DNA from: Pardosa pseudoannulata
Lineage: Eukaryota; Arthropoda; Arachnida; Araneae; Lycosidae
Assembly: GCA_032207245.1 (NCBI GenBank)
Contig: CM063507.1
Coordinates: 88,249,609-88,313,608, forward strand
Direction of reading: 5' to 3'
Length of the DNA stretch: 64,000 nt
The position numbers and the translations under genes are program-made. The first letter of the stretch is position 1, and each line of letters starts with the position of its first letter. This document shows, one piece after another, positions 53,911-64,000 of this stretch. The notes under the pieces were generated by a model. The model was not told the DNA's origin. It saw only the letters and a program-made list of their open reading frames with translations, and searched no databases.

Positions 53911-53992
53911 TAAACAGGATGGTAGATGTCATATATTTCAACTAAGAATTTTTCCCCCAAACCCCATAGGGGTTCTTCAGTTAGTTAGGGCC

Positions 53993-54038
53993 CTTCAATT
54001 AGTTGACGGTTCCATAGGGGACCGTCAACTAATTGAAG
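53993..54038. repeat. Hairpin with 18-bp perfect arms
   Basis: CTTCAATTAGTTGACGGT, a 10-base loop, then its exact reverse complement. A degenerate relative of the left arm (CTTCAGTTAGTTAGGG) lies just upstream, so local duplication may have built the hairpin. Confidence 0.88.
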
Positions 54039-55013
54039 AAAAACAAATGTTTTGGAAAACCCTGTAAAAAGTAATGTATGAAAAGCATTGAAACTTTAGC
54101 ACATGATTAGGATGCTTCTTGTAATGATCTGTGTTCATTGTTATGAGGATAGCACGTATACTCGTGGAGAAATTAAAGTTTTTATAAAAACAATCCCAAA
54201 TTTCTTTAAGTGTTTTGCTTATAATTTGCAGAGTTCTCAATATCAAATATTGCTATCTTCAGGATGCATGTCAAACATAATATCCTGCAATCGAAATTAA
54301 AATATAATAAATATTGGATGAAAGAGGAGCAGGTTTATTAAATAATGTTGCAAACTAAATAACTGTGTATGCACAAATGCATTCAAAATATAAAGTGCAT
54401 AATATATTAGCTAAATGTATAGAGCAACTTTTGTGAAAATCCCAAAGATACAGCTTGAAAATTCTAAAAGTGATTGTTCATGGAATAAGCTCGAAATTTG
54501 TTGTTCTCAAAGAGAAGTGAAAAATTCAGGGGCTGTATCCAAAATTTCATATGTTATTAAAAATCTCAGTAGCAAGTAAATGGGTAAATATGTAATATTT
54601 ATTTTACTACATATTTTAAAGTTGAGACTCTCATAAAAACGAATGTTTGTTCTGGCTGCAGAAGAAACGTTGATACTGCTGTTTGCAATATACTGTATAT
54701 ATATTTGGTATTTATACAAAATGCTATAGTTGGATACAGCCACTCATCTTTTTTGCATCTCTTTGAGAACAACAGATTTTTTGCTCTCGTGACTGTACAG
54801 TAAGCACTATTGAACATCTTTTCAATAACGTTTTAAAAATTTCAAACCTTTAAAGTAACATAATTCATCTAATAGTATTTAAGAAATGTTTTGCTGTTGT
54901 TAGAATAAGTTTTGGTTATTTAATTATATCCATTTTTATTAGGCATAGTTCTTTTTAATTTCAATTAGCTAGCTAATATATATAAGTATATATTACTTAT
55001 ATTAGCTATTTAA

Positions 55014-55631
55014 CACTTTGCGTTTGGACAATGCATTTTTACGTTTTTTGCAGTCTGTCACTGGAGCGGGGGTGACATAAAAATACGTATTGAGTAGATT
55101 TGTGGTGGATACCCACCAACCACCACAAATCTACTCAATACCTATAATTATGTGTATGTGTGACATTATAGGCATGTTGTTTGCATTTTTTCTTTCCACA
55201 AGTTAGGATCGTCGAGCAACTTGGTCTTTGGTTGCGTTATTTCCTCTTCAACCAAATTCTTAGCTCCAGAACGTGCCAGTCGTGTTCTGTTAATTTGAAG
55301 CTTGGTTTTTTATGGTCGAATACAAAATAGATAAAATGAGCCGTCGTGACAAAGAGAGTGATGAAGAAATAGACGCTGATAGATTATTGGACTTTTATTT
55401 TAAAAATGGTTTATTTTTGTAATTTTGTAAAAATATTGTTTTGCTTTTTTTTTTGGTTAAATAATCATACAATATATATTAAAGTGTAAAATAAAAAAAG
55501 TTTCGTTCCTAAAAACAAAGTAATTTTCCGTTGACTGTGATTTTTCTGAATAACTGAACTTTCGTGCGATTCCTGAAAAAATGCCTGCTGCACGCGTAAA
55601 TTGGCGGTGAAGTATACCCGCATGCCAAGTG
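55014..55631 (+). mobile_element. PiggyBac-like nonautonomous element, family B copy 2
   Basis: TTAA on both sides (55010-55013 and 55632-55635), ends CACTTTGCGT and CATGCCAAGTG. It contains a hairpin of 22-bp arms (55087-55141) and an ORF from 55336 starting MSRRDKESDEEIDADRLLDF, an acidic N-terminus of piggyBac style, which ends after 28 codons where the rest has been deleted. Its right end lies 54 bases below the ALG11 poly(A) signal. Confidence 0.85.
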
Positions 55632-55684
55632 TTAAAGGTGCTGGGTTCTTTCATTCTAATAACAAAAACAGTTAAAAAAATAAA

Positions 55685-55690
55685 TTTATT
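55685..55690 (-). terminator. Candidate ALG11 poly(A) signal
   Basis: AATAAA on the minus strand, 35 bases past the ALG11 stop codon. It implies a very short 3' UTR, and the piggyBac-like element just beyond it would then lie outside the mRNA. Confidence 0.55.
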
Positions 55691-55725
55691 CTTGATATAT
55701 CATCATTTCATAATTGTAAAAATAT

Positions 55726-55988
55726 CTATACAAAAAGTAAATGGACAGCTTTCAGGAATGACTCTTCAAACTTCTCAGCTGAGAAGCGAGAAACAGAATT
55801 TCGAGCATTTTTCCTCATATCTAAAAGTTCTTCAGGGGTCATTTTCCACACAAATTCCAGAGCATCAACATAACTTGTAATATCGGATGCAAGAAAACCA
55901 GTTTGTTTGTCGTTCACGATGTCCAGCTTGGGACCTCCAGAATTGTGAGCAATCATAATTAAACCAGCTGACATGCATTCCACAATTC
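55726..55988 (-). CDS. ALG11: ALG11 exon 3: end of the C-terminal Rossmann domain
   Basis: It completes [20 protein letters not shown] with the second glutamate of EX7E (E376) and the conserved [11 protein letters not shown] nucleotide-sugar region, and ends LLFV before TAG. Phase 1 in. The acceptor on the minus strand is CTTTTTCTTTCAG. Confidence 0.95.
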
Positions 55989-58900
55989 CTGAAAGAAAAA
56001 GGTAAAACATTTAATAAAAATTATCTGAATCGCATAAAATAAATTATATACAGTACACTTGATAGCTATTTATAGAAACAATATTTTAATTATGCAGTAC
56101 TCAAATGTGTGCTTCACAGGGTTCCTATACAGCTCAAATTATAAAATATATGCAATAAAAAGTTGGAGATGAAATTCATAAAAATAGTACATATTAAGAA
56201 GATATTACATTTGATACAACTTACATGAGACTTACAATTACATCTTGGATAGCAGTATTACACACACTTGTGAAATATTTATCATTTTCTTTAACACCAA
56301 CATTTCCTTACTGATGTCCCATAGTTTTATTGAAAATTATTGAGGTACTGAATGAAATTCATTTATTTTATACAAAGGCATATTTAGCCAAAGTTAAAAT
56401 AAGCCAAACTAAATTATTTGTGAAAATTTTGATATTTGTTCTAGAACTAGAGTTGATATACTTTGTTGTATTTAGGCATCCTAATTTGTATTATTCAAAG
56501 TATTTTAGCACATTGTATATGTGACACGTAGTAGTACGTTTTCTGACAATGGATACTTGAGCACAGGTCACGTACTAGTACGGGTTAGTGTAACAACAGG
56601 GTTTGTTTTGTGGGTACAAAAATAATGATATAGACAGGAAAACGAAGCCGAATGTTCTAGTCTACTACAGAGATTTGGAAAATTGAGACAAAAATTAGTT
56701 TTGACATTATTACTTTTAGGATTTCTCTTTTCATTTTTTTATAATGTAAAAATGTTTATATATAACATAATTCGAAAAAATGAAAACTATATACTACTTT
56801 TCCTATTTGTTTTATTTAATATCTCATTAAAATGTGGGTATGGGAAAAAGAATCTATAGATAGCATTATTATTAGCAGATTCTATTAAAGCTTTGAAAAA
56901 TGTTCTGAGGATATTGTGATCAAAGAAGTTTGAGAAACTAATCTATAAAAGATTCTTCTTGTTTATCTGCTCTTTATATAAACATATTGAACAATATTTT
57001 ACAAAAATATCCAACTGGGTATTGAAAGAAATTACTAAGTTAGCTTTTTATTGAGACTCTTTTCATTTTATACTTTTTGTAAAATTAATACCAATCACTT
57101 TCAGAATGAATTTTGTCTATATTATTATTGTAAAGGTAAGACATAAAAAAATAAATAAACCAGATGCATGACGAGAAAATGACACTTAAAAACTTTGGTT
57201 TGGAGTGCTACAGTCTACTATTTTGCTATACGTTGACTAATGGTACTAGGACCTGCTGCTTAACTGCTTGCCTGATTATCGCAAGTTATCTTGGGATCGT
57301 ATATATTGCAGTTAATTATTATCCTGAGAAAACTCGGCAGAACCAGAATTTGTCAGTAAGGTTTGTTTTATCTCGGTTTTACTCGGCCTGGAGGAAACGA
57401 AAGGGAATATTCAGCTTTAACTGGCAGTTTTGTTCGTTTCAAGGTTCTTCTGATGAGACTGATCACATGTTTTCTCTATCGTATAGTATACGTCGGCTAA
57501 TGTATAAAGGTAATATATAGGATAGTTGCGAAAAATCGTGACGAGTTTTCTGCCACATCAGGAAGACCAAACATTAGTCCTTCACCACTGAAGGTTAACC
57601 CTATGGCATTTTCCAGTTGTTATTCCTGCTACTGCAAAAAAAAAAAAAAAATAAATAAAATCCAACTCTGTGCTCCAGTGATTACATAGGTAAGAAAAGA
57701 GACCAGGTAACAGTCCACAGAATCTCAGGTACAGGGTTCCCACTCTTTTTCCAGAGCAAAAATTAAGGACTTTCTAAGGACCAAAGTAACTTTTTATAAG
57801 GACTACTCGAAATACACAACATAACGGCATAAACCCTATTTCCTGAGGAACAAATTTTAATGATTATGAACCAGACAAGGCATGTTCCATAAATGGCCTA
57901 CAATATTTCATAACTAAGTTTTTAAAGATACTTAAAAATTAATATAAGATAAATATATTTGACAAAAACTAATTTTGAAAAATGTACACCTAATGTTTTG
58001 GGAGTGATCAAACTAAAAATAAATTGTGAATAAAAACAATATTATAAACAGTACTTCCTGAGGGTTTAAAAATGACCGATATATATATTTATATAAGAGT
58101 TTATATATATATATATATACTAGCTGATTATACTTGGCATTGCCTGGGAAAGAAGAAATATTTAGACTTTTCTATTACATTCAATGCAAGGAAAATGAAA
58201 CTTCCATCAGTAACTAAAATATCTACAAACTCTCATCCTCCATGCTTCGTTTAATTAAAATCTTCATGACTGTTAGCTATTAGGGAAGGGCAGCTGACTT
58301 TATACTTTAAACCTTTTAAGCATACCAAAGATTATATATTTGTCGTATAAGAAAACTGATAGGAAAATCACATGAGACTGTGGATCACATTGATGGAGAA
58401 ATTGATCACATTCCAATTTAAAAATTAAAGAGTTTTTAAGGACCTATGACGAAAATTAAGTAGTTTTAAGGGCCCTTAAAAATGAAAGCTAAAAGTAAGG
58501 AGTTCTTAAGGACTGTGGGAACCCTCAGGTATCACTGTGTTTTGGCCCCTATTTCAAAAACTATCCTACAAAGACTCATATTTAACTTTTTCATTTGCCG
58601 AGATAACCTGGGATAATAAACTAATATTAAAACTATATGCTTTTACATCTATAAAAAATTAAAAATTCAAGTTAAAACCTACACATTTTGTTTTGTTTCC
58701 TTTCCACGTATTTAATAAAATAAAATAAAAAAAAATAGGATGATTTTTTGCAATATTTTTTCAAAAAAATTTGTAAGGGAAACAGTTAAAGCCAATTCCA
58801 AATTGCTATGAACATTCATGCGTGCAATGGAATTTAAACCCTCAAAGTCTGGTTCTGAAAAGCAGCACCCTACTCATTTGAGTTTTGACCATTGCTGATC

Positions 58901-61900
58901 AGTCTATTTGTCTAGCCGTGAATTTGAATTTAATATCTGGTCTCTTCCTAACCATACATATGATGTGGTCATTTTAGAAATATTTTTCTAATTATATCTT
59001 CAACCCATGACAGTCAAATCTAAAAATTCTTATTTGTAATGTTAAGTTAGAAGTACCCCACATTAAATTAATTTATTTTCCACATGACTGAGGCAACCTA
59101 TTTTATTTATAAATCAATATTCTTAAACAGAAATTTTAACATTCATCTTTATTGTTTTAAAAAAATTTTCAAATTTATCCATAGGTATATTTATTAAATT
59201 TTAATTTAACACATTAATTTTTTAACTATTCTATAGGCTATTACTATAATAACAAAGCTAAATAAATTTTAAAATCTTTGTAAAGTTTAAAGTCAGTAGA
59301 ACAAAATATTTGATTAGATGTGTATATACAGTGTACTTTGCTTAATGTGATCCGTTTGGGTCACCGTGATTTCGATAACAATAAATGATTGATAACAATA
59401 AACGATATGCAAAATGAGATACATTTACCCCACCCCCCTTTTAATTCACACGTACTCAATTTCAAAATAAAATGAAACACACCTTATATTTATGTACTGT
59501 ATATTATCCTTTGAAACATAAGAATTGTACGTATAATTAAAAAAATGGATCCATTGTTGACTGTCTACTACAATTTTTTCTGAGAAGCTCATTGATAAAT
59601 GGTTTGTCATCATCATCAACCTGTCATAAACAATTTAAAATTTCTCATCTTTTGTTTTAACGTTAAATCCTTTCACTTTCTGGCTTCCCTATCGACAAGC
59701 TGTACGTAAGCGAGCAAAGCATGAAATGGGAACACGCTCCTTCTCGGTTCCGATAAGAATGGGTTGCTTTCTGCTTATCTGACAACCATCGACCACCAGC
59801 AAGGTGTGCATATTTTTAAGAAATTTCAGGAACGGGTAATACCCCACTTCTTTGTTCATTAACCATTTCCCTAGGTGGAAGAGTAGAATTCTGGAAAATT
59901 CAAACAATAGCAAAAGGAAATAAAAGAATGGGTTCCTTCTGAATATATCGTGAATATTCCTTTGCCAGTTAAAATGAGGTTTGAAAACAGATCCCTTTAA
60001 TTGATGTAACGATCACATAAAGCGAGAATTTTAACACACAAATGAATAACCCAGTGATTGCGATAACAATAAGCGATGGATAACATGAACCAAGACCACA
60101 TTAAGTGGAGTCCACTGTATATATGGAAACTCAACCTTACCTATCCCAAAATGTTCATTCCACATTGAATGCAAAGAAATATCTGCCTTTTTCATTTCTT
60201 GAATGATCTCTTCAAAAGATACATTAATTCTGAATTCAATATTTTTCTCAATTCCGAGATCAGATGCTAATTTTTGCAGTCTTTTGACTCTGTCGTAATC
60301 CTCTTCATGTCTGCAGCTACCAATAAGAACTAACGTTGCACAGTTTTTAACAGAACTAACTCTATCTAAAAATACTCTAAAAGCATTCAACTGGAGTTCG
60401 TGATTTTTTTCTGGTCGAAACTGAGCAATAGAAATAATACGGAAGTTTTTTCTGTTCAAATTAGCTCTTAATTCTAGTTTGCTAAACACTGAAACATCAC
60501 AAGGTGGATATACAACAAAAGTCGATTCTGGCTTTTTCCATAGTTCCAAAATGTGATTTTGAGTCCACGATGAATTGACCATAACAGTTTCTGACAGTTT
60601 TCCCTTCAAGCTGTACAAAAATGCAAATATTTTATAATAAATTATTTTTAAGTGAGATAACACTCTGCTTTTGGATATAAATTCCCTATTGTTTACAGTC
60701 GTCATTTGTTCTGAAACTGAAGATAACATATCTGTGCTAATAGTTGGATAATGGACATATGCTCCGACGCGACAGGAGCAGAAACTAAAAACTGGGTACG
60801 TCCATGCATATCCCATTGTGTCAATATAAATGTCAGGAACATGTCGGAATGCAGCTTCAACACCTAAAAAAGTGGATGCTAAACTTTGAAATAACAAAGT
60901 GAAATAAGGATAATTTTTGGCTTCAATTATGCTACGATACTTCAAATGCACAAACTCTACAGGTTTAGGTAGTTTGATATTAAATGAATTTTCTGCTTTC
61001 TTTAATATATCACTTCCTGGGGATTCGTCTCCAGTATAAACAATACAGTGAACATTTTCATATCTGAAAGGAAAGAAAAAAGAAATTTTAATGACATCCA
61101 CCTACTTAATATGATCAAAATTTCTCAAATTAGAAATTTAAAGAAATATTTTTTGAAAATTTTCTAATACTGAAGCAAAAAGAAAGAAAAATGAAAAATA
61201 TATAAGACATTTGGGTTATTTTAACCAAGGTTGGAAAAAAAAATCATTATTTTTTTTTCAAATCAAAACAATCAAATTTATTTGATTTAAATCAGATTTT
61301 TTTTATTTAAATCGGGTTTATTTGATTTTTTTTCTGAATACTGATTTTAATTGTTGTTTTATGCTTTTTGAAATATACATAGAATAGTTTGTTATAAGAA
61401 GTGATATCGAGTATATTCTACACACTGATTATCTAAAATTAAATCTATAAATTTTAATCTAAATACATTCCATTATTTTGTAATTGCATAGTGCAAACTC
61501 AGTAAGATGACAATTTAAAGAACAAATTAAATATACATTTAATGCAAACTATTTATTTTAAAAAAAAACAAATCCCAATTATTTCAATATTTTTAAGCAC
61601 CAAATTATGGATTTAATGGTTTCAATAAAAACACTTGCTTCGATGCTTTATCCACTCCTCATTAGTTACGAAGGCTAGAACGAACGATACCAAAAGAAGA
61701 AAACTGTCTTCCCATTCTGGCAGACGACACCACGGCTGTCGTTATTGGGTAGACAAGCTGGATTTTGAGTTCTGTAACTCTCTTTATCTCCGATTACATA
61801 AAATGAATTCCACCAGTCCTAATCAGTCATTGTACCTACACCTATTCCATAGTTTCTGATAACAACCCCTCCATTCTCGGAAAGCATGTGCTGTCTATTG

Positions 61901-62806
61901 ACACTTATTTACTTATTAGTATTACTGTCCTACGGATTCCCAATTCTCCTGTCTTTGGAATGCCGGTTTTAAAAGAGAAAAAGAAAATGATTTAAATCAT
62001 ACCAACCCTGCCCAGATATATGGCAAATACCCAAAATATATTAACCTAGACACAGGATATTAACCAACCCCACATCACGCTCTGAGCCTATCCACTTTTG
62101 CATATGAATGCATATGGTTGATCAGGAGAGATACATTACAGAACTTTGTTTGTAATATATAATGCCGATATGAGATGCAATGGAACACGCTTCTTAGCAA
62201 TTTTTCGAAATAACACCCAATGTCCTTTTTATCTCTATATTTTCTATTTAAAAAATTTTGGTCCCGACTTAAAAAAAAACAGAGGTAACTATATCTAATC
62301 AAAATTATGTTTATGAATGAAGAAGTGTAGGATGAAGGCTTGGAATTTCCTTCTTTCTTTTCTTATGGAGTTCAAGCATAACAATGTGTACTGATTTCAA
62401 AACCAGTTAATAAATTCTCCGAGAAATGAGAGAACTGATCATTTAGCAGCAATGTTAAGTGTAATTTATTAATGTTACAACAGTGATTAGGTGATCTATA
62501 TTAGCAAGGAAAATATTAAATGTACTAGCTAACGGTGCTAAATAGACGTAAGTGCTTTATGATAAGATTTTACAGATTGGCAAATTTTATAAGAGAAAAA
62601 ATATCAATTTACCTATTTTGTATGGCACGTATTGCACACCACAAAACTCTTTCACCGCCACCTCCCGCATTACAATAAGGATGAAAAAATCCTACAGATT
62701 TAAGACCCTTATGTTTTCTTTTCCAAATTTTCCTTTTAATTAGAATATACACTTTACTTACTGCTAGAAAAATACCTATCAGTAAAATCAAGTAAAATAA
62801 CACCAT
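55726..62806 (-). CDS. ALG11: ALG11, GDP-Man:Man3GlcNAc2-PP-dolichol alpha-1,2-mannosyltransferase
   Basis: It adds the fourth and fifth mannose to the lipid-linked N-glycan precursor on the cytosolic face of the ER, using GDP-mannose. Minus-strand exons are 62806-62613, 61063-60141 and 55988-55726, joining in frame to 1380 bases, or 459 residues and a stop (human ALG11 is about 490). A membrane anchor covers residues 3-23 and a basic patch follows. [12 protein letters not shown] (45-56) is the glycine-rich loop of this GT4 family. [30 protein letters not shown] and NEHFGIG follow in order. The GT4 EX7E motif (E368, E376) spans the junction of exons 2 and 3. The start is chosen at the ATG with AACA before it. 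All introns are GT-AG. It is tail-to-tail with ATP7. Confidence 0.97.
57196..57270 (-). repeat. Antisense SINE 3' fragment
   Basis: TTTGGAGTGCTACAGTCTAC and ACTAGGACCTGCTGCTTAA match the 3' part of the SINE on the minus strand. The tRNA-like head is absent. Confidence 0.6.
57732..58526 (-). mobile_element. Family A hAT-like element copy 5 (short form)
   Basis: In the opposite orientation to the others. On the plus strand it reads CAGGGTTCCCACTC at the left and GTGGGAACCCTC at the right. It is flanked by AGGTA (57727-57731 and 58527-58531), or by CAGGTA if the last base is given to the duplication. A TA tract (about 58078-58118) and TACTAGCTGATTATACTTGG lie inside. Confidence 0.83.
58790..58890 (-). 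repeat. Antisense SINE fragment
   Basis: CCAATTCCAAATTGCTATGA, a CATGCGTGCAATGG stretch and CTGAAAAGCAGCACCCTA match the 5' half of the SINE on the minus strand, close to the fragment near 8850. Confidence 0.5.
59329..60117 (-). mobile_element. Pogo-like nonautonomous element copy 3
   Basis: CAGTGTACTTTGCTTAATG at the left and GAGTCCACTG at the right, with TA duplications. On the minus strand it encodes the shared ORF fragment ([25 protein letters not shown]) and then [14 protein letters not shown], the acidic tail seen in copy 2. Its end is 23 bases from the donor of ALG11 exon 2. Confidence 0.83.
60141..61063 (-). CDS. ALG11: ALG11 exon 2: main catalytic exon
   Basis: 923 bases, phase 2 in and phase 1 out. 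It encodes [17 protein letters not shown] through the linker between the two Rossmann domains to MWNEHFGI, including E368 of EX7E. Three quarters of the enzyme lies in this exon. The minus-strand acceptor is CTTTCCTTTCAG and the donor is GTAAGG. Confidence 0.96.
61226..62010. mobile_element. hAT-like element in ALG11 intron 1
   Basis: The right end reads AATGATTTAAATCATACCAA and then CCCTG; the left reads CAAGGTTGG followed by an A-run and ATCATT, its decayed inverted copy. Near the left end are repeated ATTTGATTT and GATTTAAATC units. No 8-bp duplication remains. CAGGGTTGG termini are common in hAT families, hence the class, with moderate certainty. Confidence 0.5.
62613..62806 (-). CDS. ALG11: ALG11 exon 1: start, membrane anchor, glycine-rich loop
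   Basis: 194 bases, leaving in phase 2. The ATG (62806-62804) is preceded by AACA, a good arthropod start context. It encodes the hydrophobic anchor [20 protein letters not shown], a basic stop-transfer patch, then [20 protein letters not shown]. The minus-strand donor is GTAAAT. Confidence 0.95.
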
Positions 62807-62933
62807 TGTTTAAGAGAGATTTTCACAAAGCTTACGTCAAACCGTTAGTAACATGTCATTCGCCGACGTTGTGTTTACTAAATATCTGACGCTCAGCTAG
62901 TGTTTATTGCATGTAACTCCAACCTGTTGTTGA

Positions 62934-62958
62934 CCAATCGTTATCCTTTTCCGATTGG
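62934..62958. promoter_or_regulatory. Inverted pair of CCAAT boxes, likely ALG11 promoter
   Basis: CCAATCG at 62934-62940 and CGATTGG at 62952-62958 are exact reverse complements with 11 bases between, 128-152 bases upstream of the ALG11 start codon. Such sites bind NF-Y, which is common in housekeeping and bidirectional promoters. The region is also less AT-rich than its surroundings. No TATA box was chosen because TATA-like strings are everywhere. Confidence 0.45.
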
Positions 62959-63182
62959 GTAGTAGAGAGTAAATTTGTGACTTGTCAAAATGTGCATGTT
63001 TACAACGAATGCTGAGAACAACTCAACTCTTTGTAGGCAGATCATTGTGAGTAGACATTACTTCTTATGAGCTTGTAGTGATTCATTAATAACTAACATG
63101 TACATACACATATACATTTACTCTATGTACATAGACTCCATATATTTTAATTAATTCATTTCATTTTTGAATATCGTCTGTT

Positions 63183-63543
63183 TTGTATTTTCTTTTAGTT
63201 TTGTGGCAACTTGGTACCATAAAAAAAAAACGTTTTAGCTGGTGGATGTTCTTTTTTTTGCTTCTTTTAAAAATAGTAATTTATTTTAAACTGCTACCAA
63301 AAAGTTTCGTTATAGATAATATCTACAATAAAACTAAATTTTCTCTATCCCCTTATGTGGAAAATTTGTGTTCTTCAGACAAGAATGACTATTTATCCAA
63401 ATTAAGGTTCGTTTAGCCGAATAATTGACGATCCGTATATTATTACGGATAGGGAAACAGATATGACTCTGTGGCTGTCAGTTACTGTGACTGGTGTCAA
63501 GGATTATTGGGATAAATTTCCACAATATCTAAAGATGCATTGA
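63183..63543 (+). other. Possible divergent coding region, frame-broken, unidentified
   Basis: The first frame (63183-63416) reads WQLGTIKKKRF, a hydrophobic helix (SWWMFFFLLLLKIVIYF) and SPYVENLCSSDKNDYLSKLR, the layout of a type II membrane protein. It stops at 63416, and a second frame continues at once with IIDDPYIITDRETDMTLWLS and VTVTGVKDYWDKFPQYLKMH to a stop at 63543. A CTTTTAG acceptor precedes it (to 63199), and a GTGAGT donor at 63048 could end a noncoding first exon. I do not recognise the family; it could be a pseudogene, a frameshifted assembly or chance. Confidence 0.3.
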
Positions 63544-64000
63544 ATTATGTTGTTGTTGGTAAGAATAATGATAATAATTTTTTGTAATTCAACTGTAATT
63601 GTCTAAAAGAAATAGTGAAATGGAATTCTATTTTAAAGCATTGTACTTATTTGCCCTTTCTCTTTGAAAATTAGTTTTATTACAGATGTAGTATAAGTAA
63701 CCATGAGTGTTTATTACTTTTTCTCTCCATGCAATAGTATTTCAGGTACTTTTTCCCTTACAGATATTTTCGCTTACACCAAATGATATAAACAATTTTG
63801 TTGTCATGTCATTAAAACACTAATAAGCATTTCAACAAAAATGATTTATTTACTTTTTGATTGAAACATTAGTGAAACTACATTGAAAAAGTAAAGAAAT
63901 TATTTTGTAAATGTTAAAGTAAAAAAATATGATAGCACACTCGAATGAGAAATTAAAATATTTTTTAAATATAACAAAATTGAAATAAAAATTATTTTTA
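63544..64000. other. AT-rich end of window
   Basis: A GTAAGA follows at 63560. Beyond that I see only AT-rich DNA with no ORF of interest. Confidence 0.5.

Larger units (their letters stand above)
55989..60140 (-). other. ALG11 intron 2
   Basis: A 4.15-kb intron. It holds a SINE fragment (57196-57270), family A copy 5 (57732-58526), another SINE fragment (58800-58890) and pogo copy 3 (59329-60117). The ORF at 57164-57520 on the plus strand starts in the SINE fragment and is not a recognised gene. Confidence 0.75.

Noticed and set aside
56486..56610. A fourth piggyBac element with CACGTAGTAGTACG and CACGTACTAGTACG
   Set aside because: The two motifs are close but imperfect, and I found no TTAA-flanked pair of ends.
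57164..57520. 118-codon ORF in ALG11 intron 2
   Set aside because: Its start overlaps an antisense SINE fragment and the remainder matches nothing; probably chance.
63183..63416. Naming the divergent ORF as a glycosyltransferase
   Set aside because: The type II membrane layout is suggestive, but no catalytic motif is visible, so a function would be a guess.

Overview
This is a eukaryotic nuclear window: AT-rich, with long introns bounded by GT-AG splice sites and dense nonautonomous transposons. Two host genes are recognisable. The gene content and the transposon types (mariner, piggyBac, pogo and hAT relics plus a tRNA-derived SINE) suggest an arthropod, and I lean towards an arachnid. The species cannot be fixed from the sequence alone.

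Positions 1-42079, plus strand: a copper-transporting P1B-type ATPase of the ATP7A/ATP7B type. Nineteen coding exons join in frame to 3969 bases, or 1322 codons plus a stop. Only the N-terminus is missing: the window opens on a GTGAGT that looks like the donor of the preceding intron. The visible protein has the second half of heavy-metal-binding domain (HMBD) 1, HMBD2 to HMBD6, and a complete ATPase core with TGES, CPC, DKTGT, SEHPI, TGDN, GDGVND, YN and MxxSS. HMBD2 and HMBD4 have lost the CxxC copper ligands.

Positions 42080-55725: intergenic DNA between the convergent 3' ends of ATP7 and ALG11. It holds two copies of a hAT-like element with 6-bp target duplications, a 150-bp hAT MITE, a SINE, a tandem duplication, a long hairpin and a piggyBac-like element.

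Positions 55726-62806, minus strand: complete ALG11, the ER alpha-1,2-mannosyltransferase of N-glycan precursor assembly. Three exons give 459 residues. Upstream, a pair of inverted CCAAT boxes near 62934-62958 may be a bidirectional promoter. A coding-like, frame-broken stretch lies on the plus strand at 63183-63543.

The two host genes share no obvious pathway; both act in secretory-pathway membranes, and their adjacency looks incidental. No new multi-gene system is visible. The unusual content is the set of transposon families with readable termini and target duplications, several of them lying within tens of bases of exon ends.
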